Assembly (NCBI GenBank): GCA_017428805.1
Contig: JAFRQC010000090.1
Coordinates: forward strand, 1 to 19,549
Origin: Prevotella sp.
GTDB lineage: Bacteria; Bacteroidota; Bacteroidia; Bacteroidales; Bacteroidaceae
Length of the DNA: 19,549 nucleotides
Direction of reading: 5' to 3'
A program made the position numbers and the translations under genes. The first letter of the stretch is position 1. Every line of letters begins with the position of its first letter. The notes below the pieces were generated by a model that worked only from the letters and a program-made list of their open reading frames with translations, did no database searches and was not told the DNA's origin. Below are positions 19,481-19,549 of the stretch, piece by piece.

Positions 19481-19549
19481 TTCTCTATCTAATAAATGCA
19501 GTAATACCAAAAAACTTGCATGGCCCCGCAAAGAATTAACACAGTTTAA
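19481..19549 (-). promoter_or_regulatory. Putative ECF sigma promoter block, sigma gene copy
   Basis: Partner of 17715-17783, lying directly upstream of the sigma ATG and reaching the right edge of the window, so it may extend further. The conserved blocks TGTTAATT, CATGCAAGTTTTT and ATTTATTAGATAGA end 10 bp before the ATG. Confidence 0.65.

Noticed and set aside
18664..19539. 291-codon open frame on the plus strand opposite the sigma and anti-sigma-like genes
   Set aside because: It crosses two well-supported genes on the other strand and has no family features.

Overview
All convincing genes in this window lie on the minus strand, so it reads right to left. The organism is almost certainly a Bacteroidales member, most likely Prevotellaceae. 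Evidence: typical Bacteroidetes ribosomal proteins; repeated TAnnTTTG -7 boxes, often with TTTG about 20 bp upstream; no clear Shine-Dalgarno sequences; a type IX secretion tail; and a VapE / DUF4248 / HU-like / smalltalk / amidase gene set that I know only from Bacteroidales. These family names come from memory, not from a database search.

Layout. (1) 1-5569 is the str/S10 region: rpsL, rpsG, fusA, rpsJ, then a promoter and structured leader, then rplC, rplD, rplW and the start of rplB. (2) 5777-6094 is a DUF3467 protein whose promoter is embedded in the terminator before it. (3) 6230-10564 is an accessory module: a frameshifted amidase, a 34-residue smalltalk peptide, a hairpin-rich inverted-repeat element, an HU-like protein, a DUF4248 protein, a VapE-type ATPase, four 23-bp iteron-like repeats and an unrecognised 161-residue protein, here called X. 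(4) 11032-14382 holds a probable type IX-secreted protein and a TPR/transmembrane/coiled-coil protein that looks like a membrane-bound regulator; paired TGTACT half-sites lie between them. (5) 14491-16847 is a decayed second copy of the vapE-X pair: a vapE 5' fragment with its promoter, an AAA/DUF4143 ATPase gene flanked by 37-bp direct repeats, and an X paralogue cut by a nonsense codon. (6) 16969-19549 is an ECF sigma factor, a protein joining an anti-sigma-like N-terminus to an outer-membrane barrel, and a lipoprotein. The sigma and lipoprotein genes share a 69-bp upstream block, the likely target of the sigma factor.

The housekeeping half looks ordinary apart from its regulatory sites. 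The accessory half shows duplication, decay and repeat insertion. The strongest leads are the duplicated vapE-X cassette with its conserved leader, the iteron array, the nested inverted repeats at the vapE 3' end, the two terminator-promoter fusions and the shared ECF promoter block.
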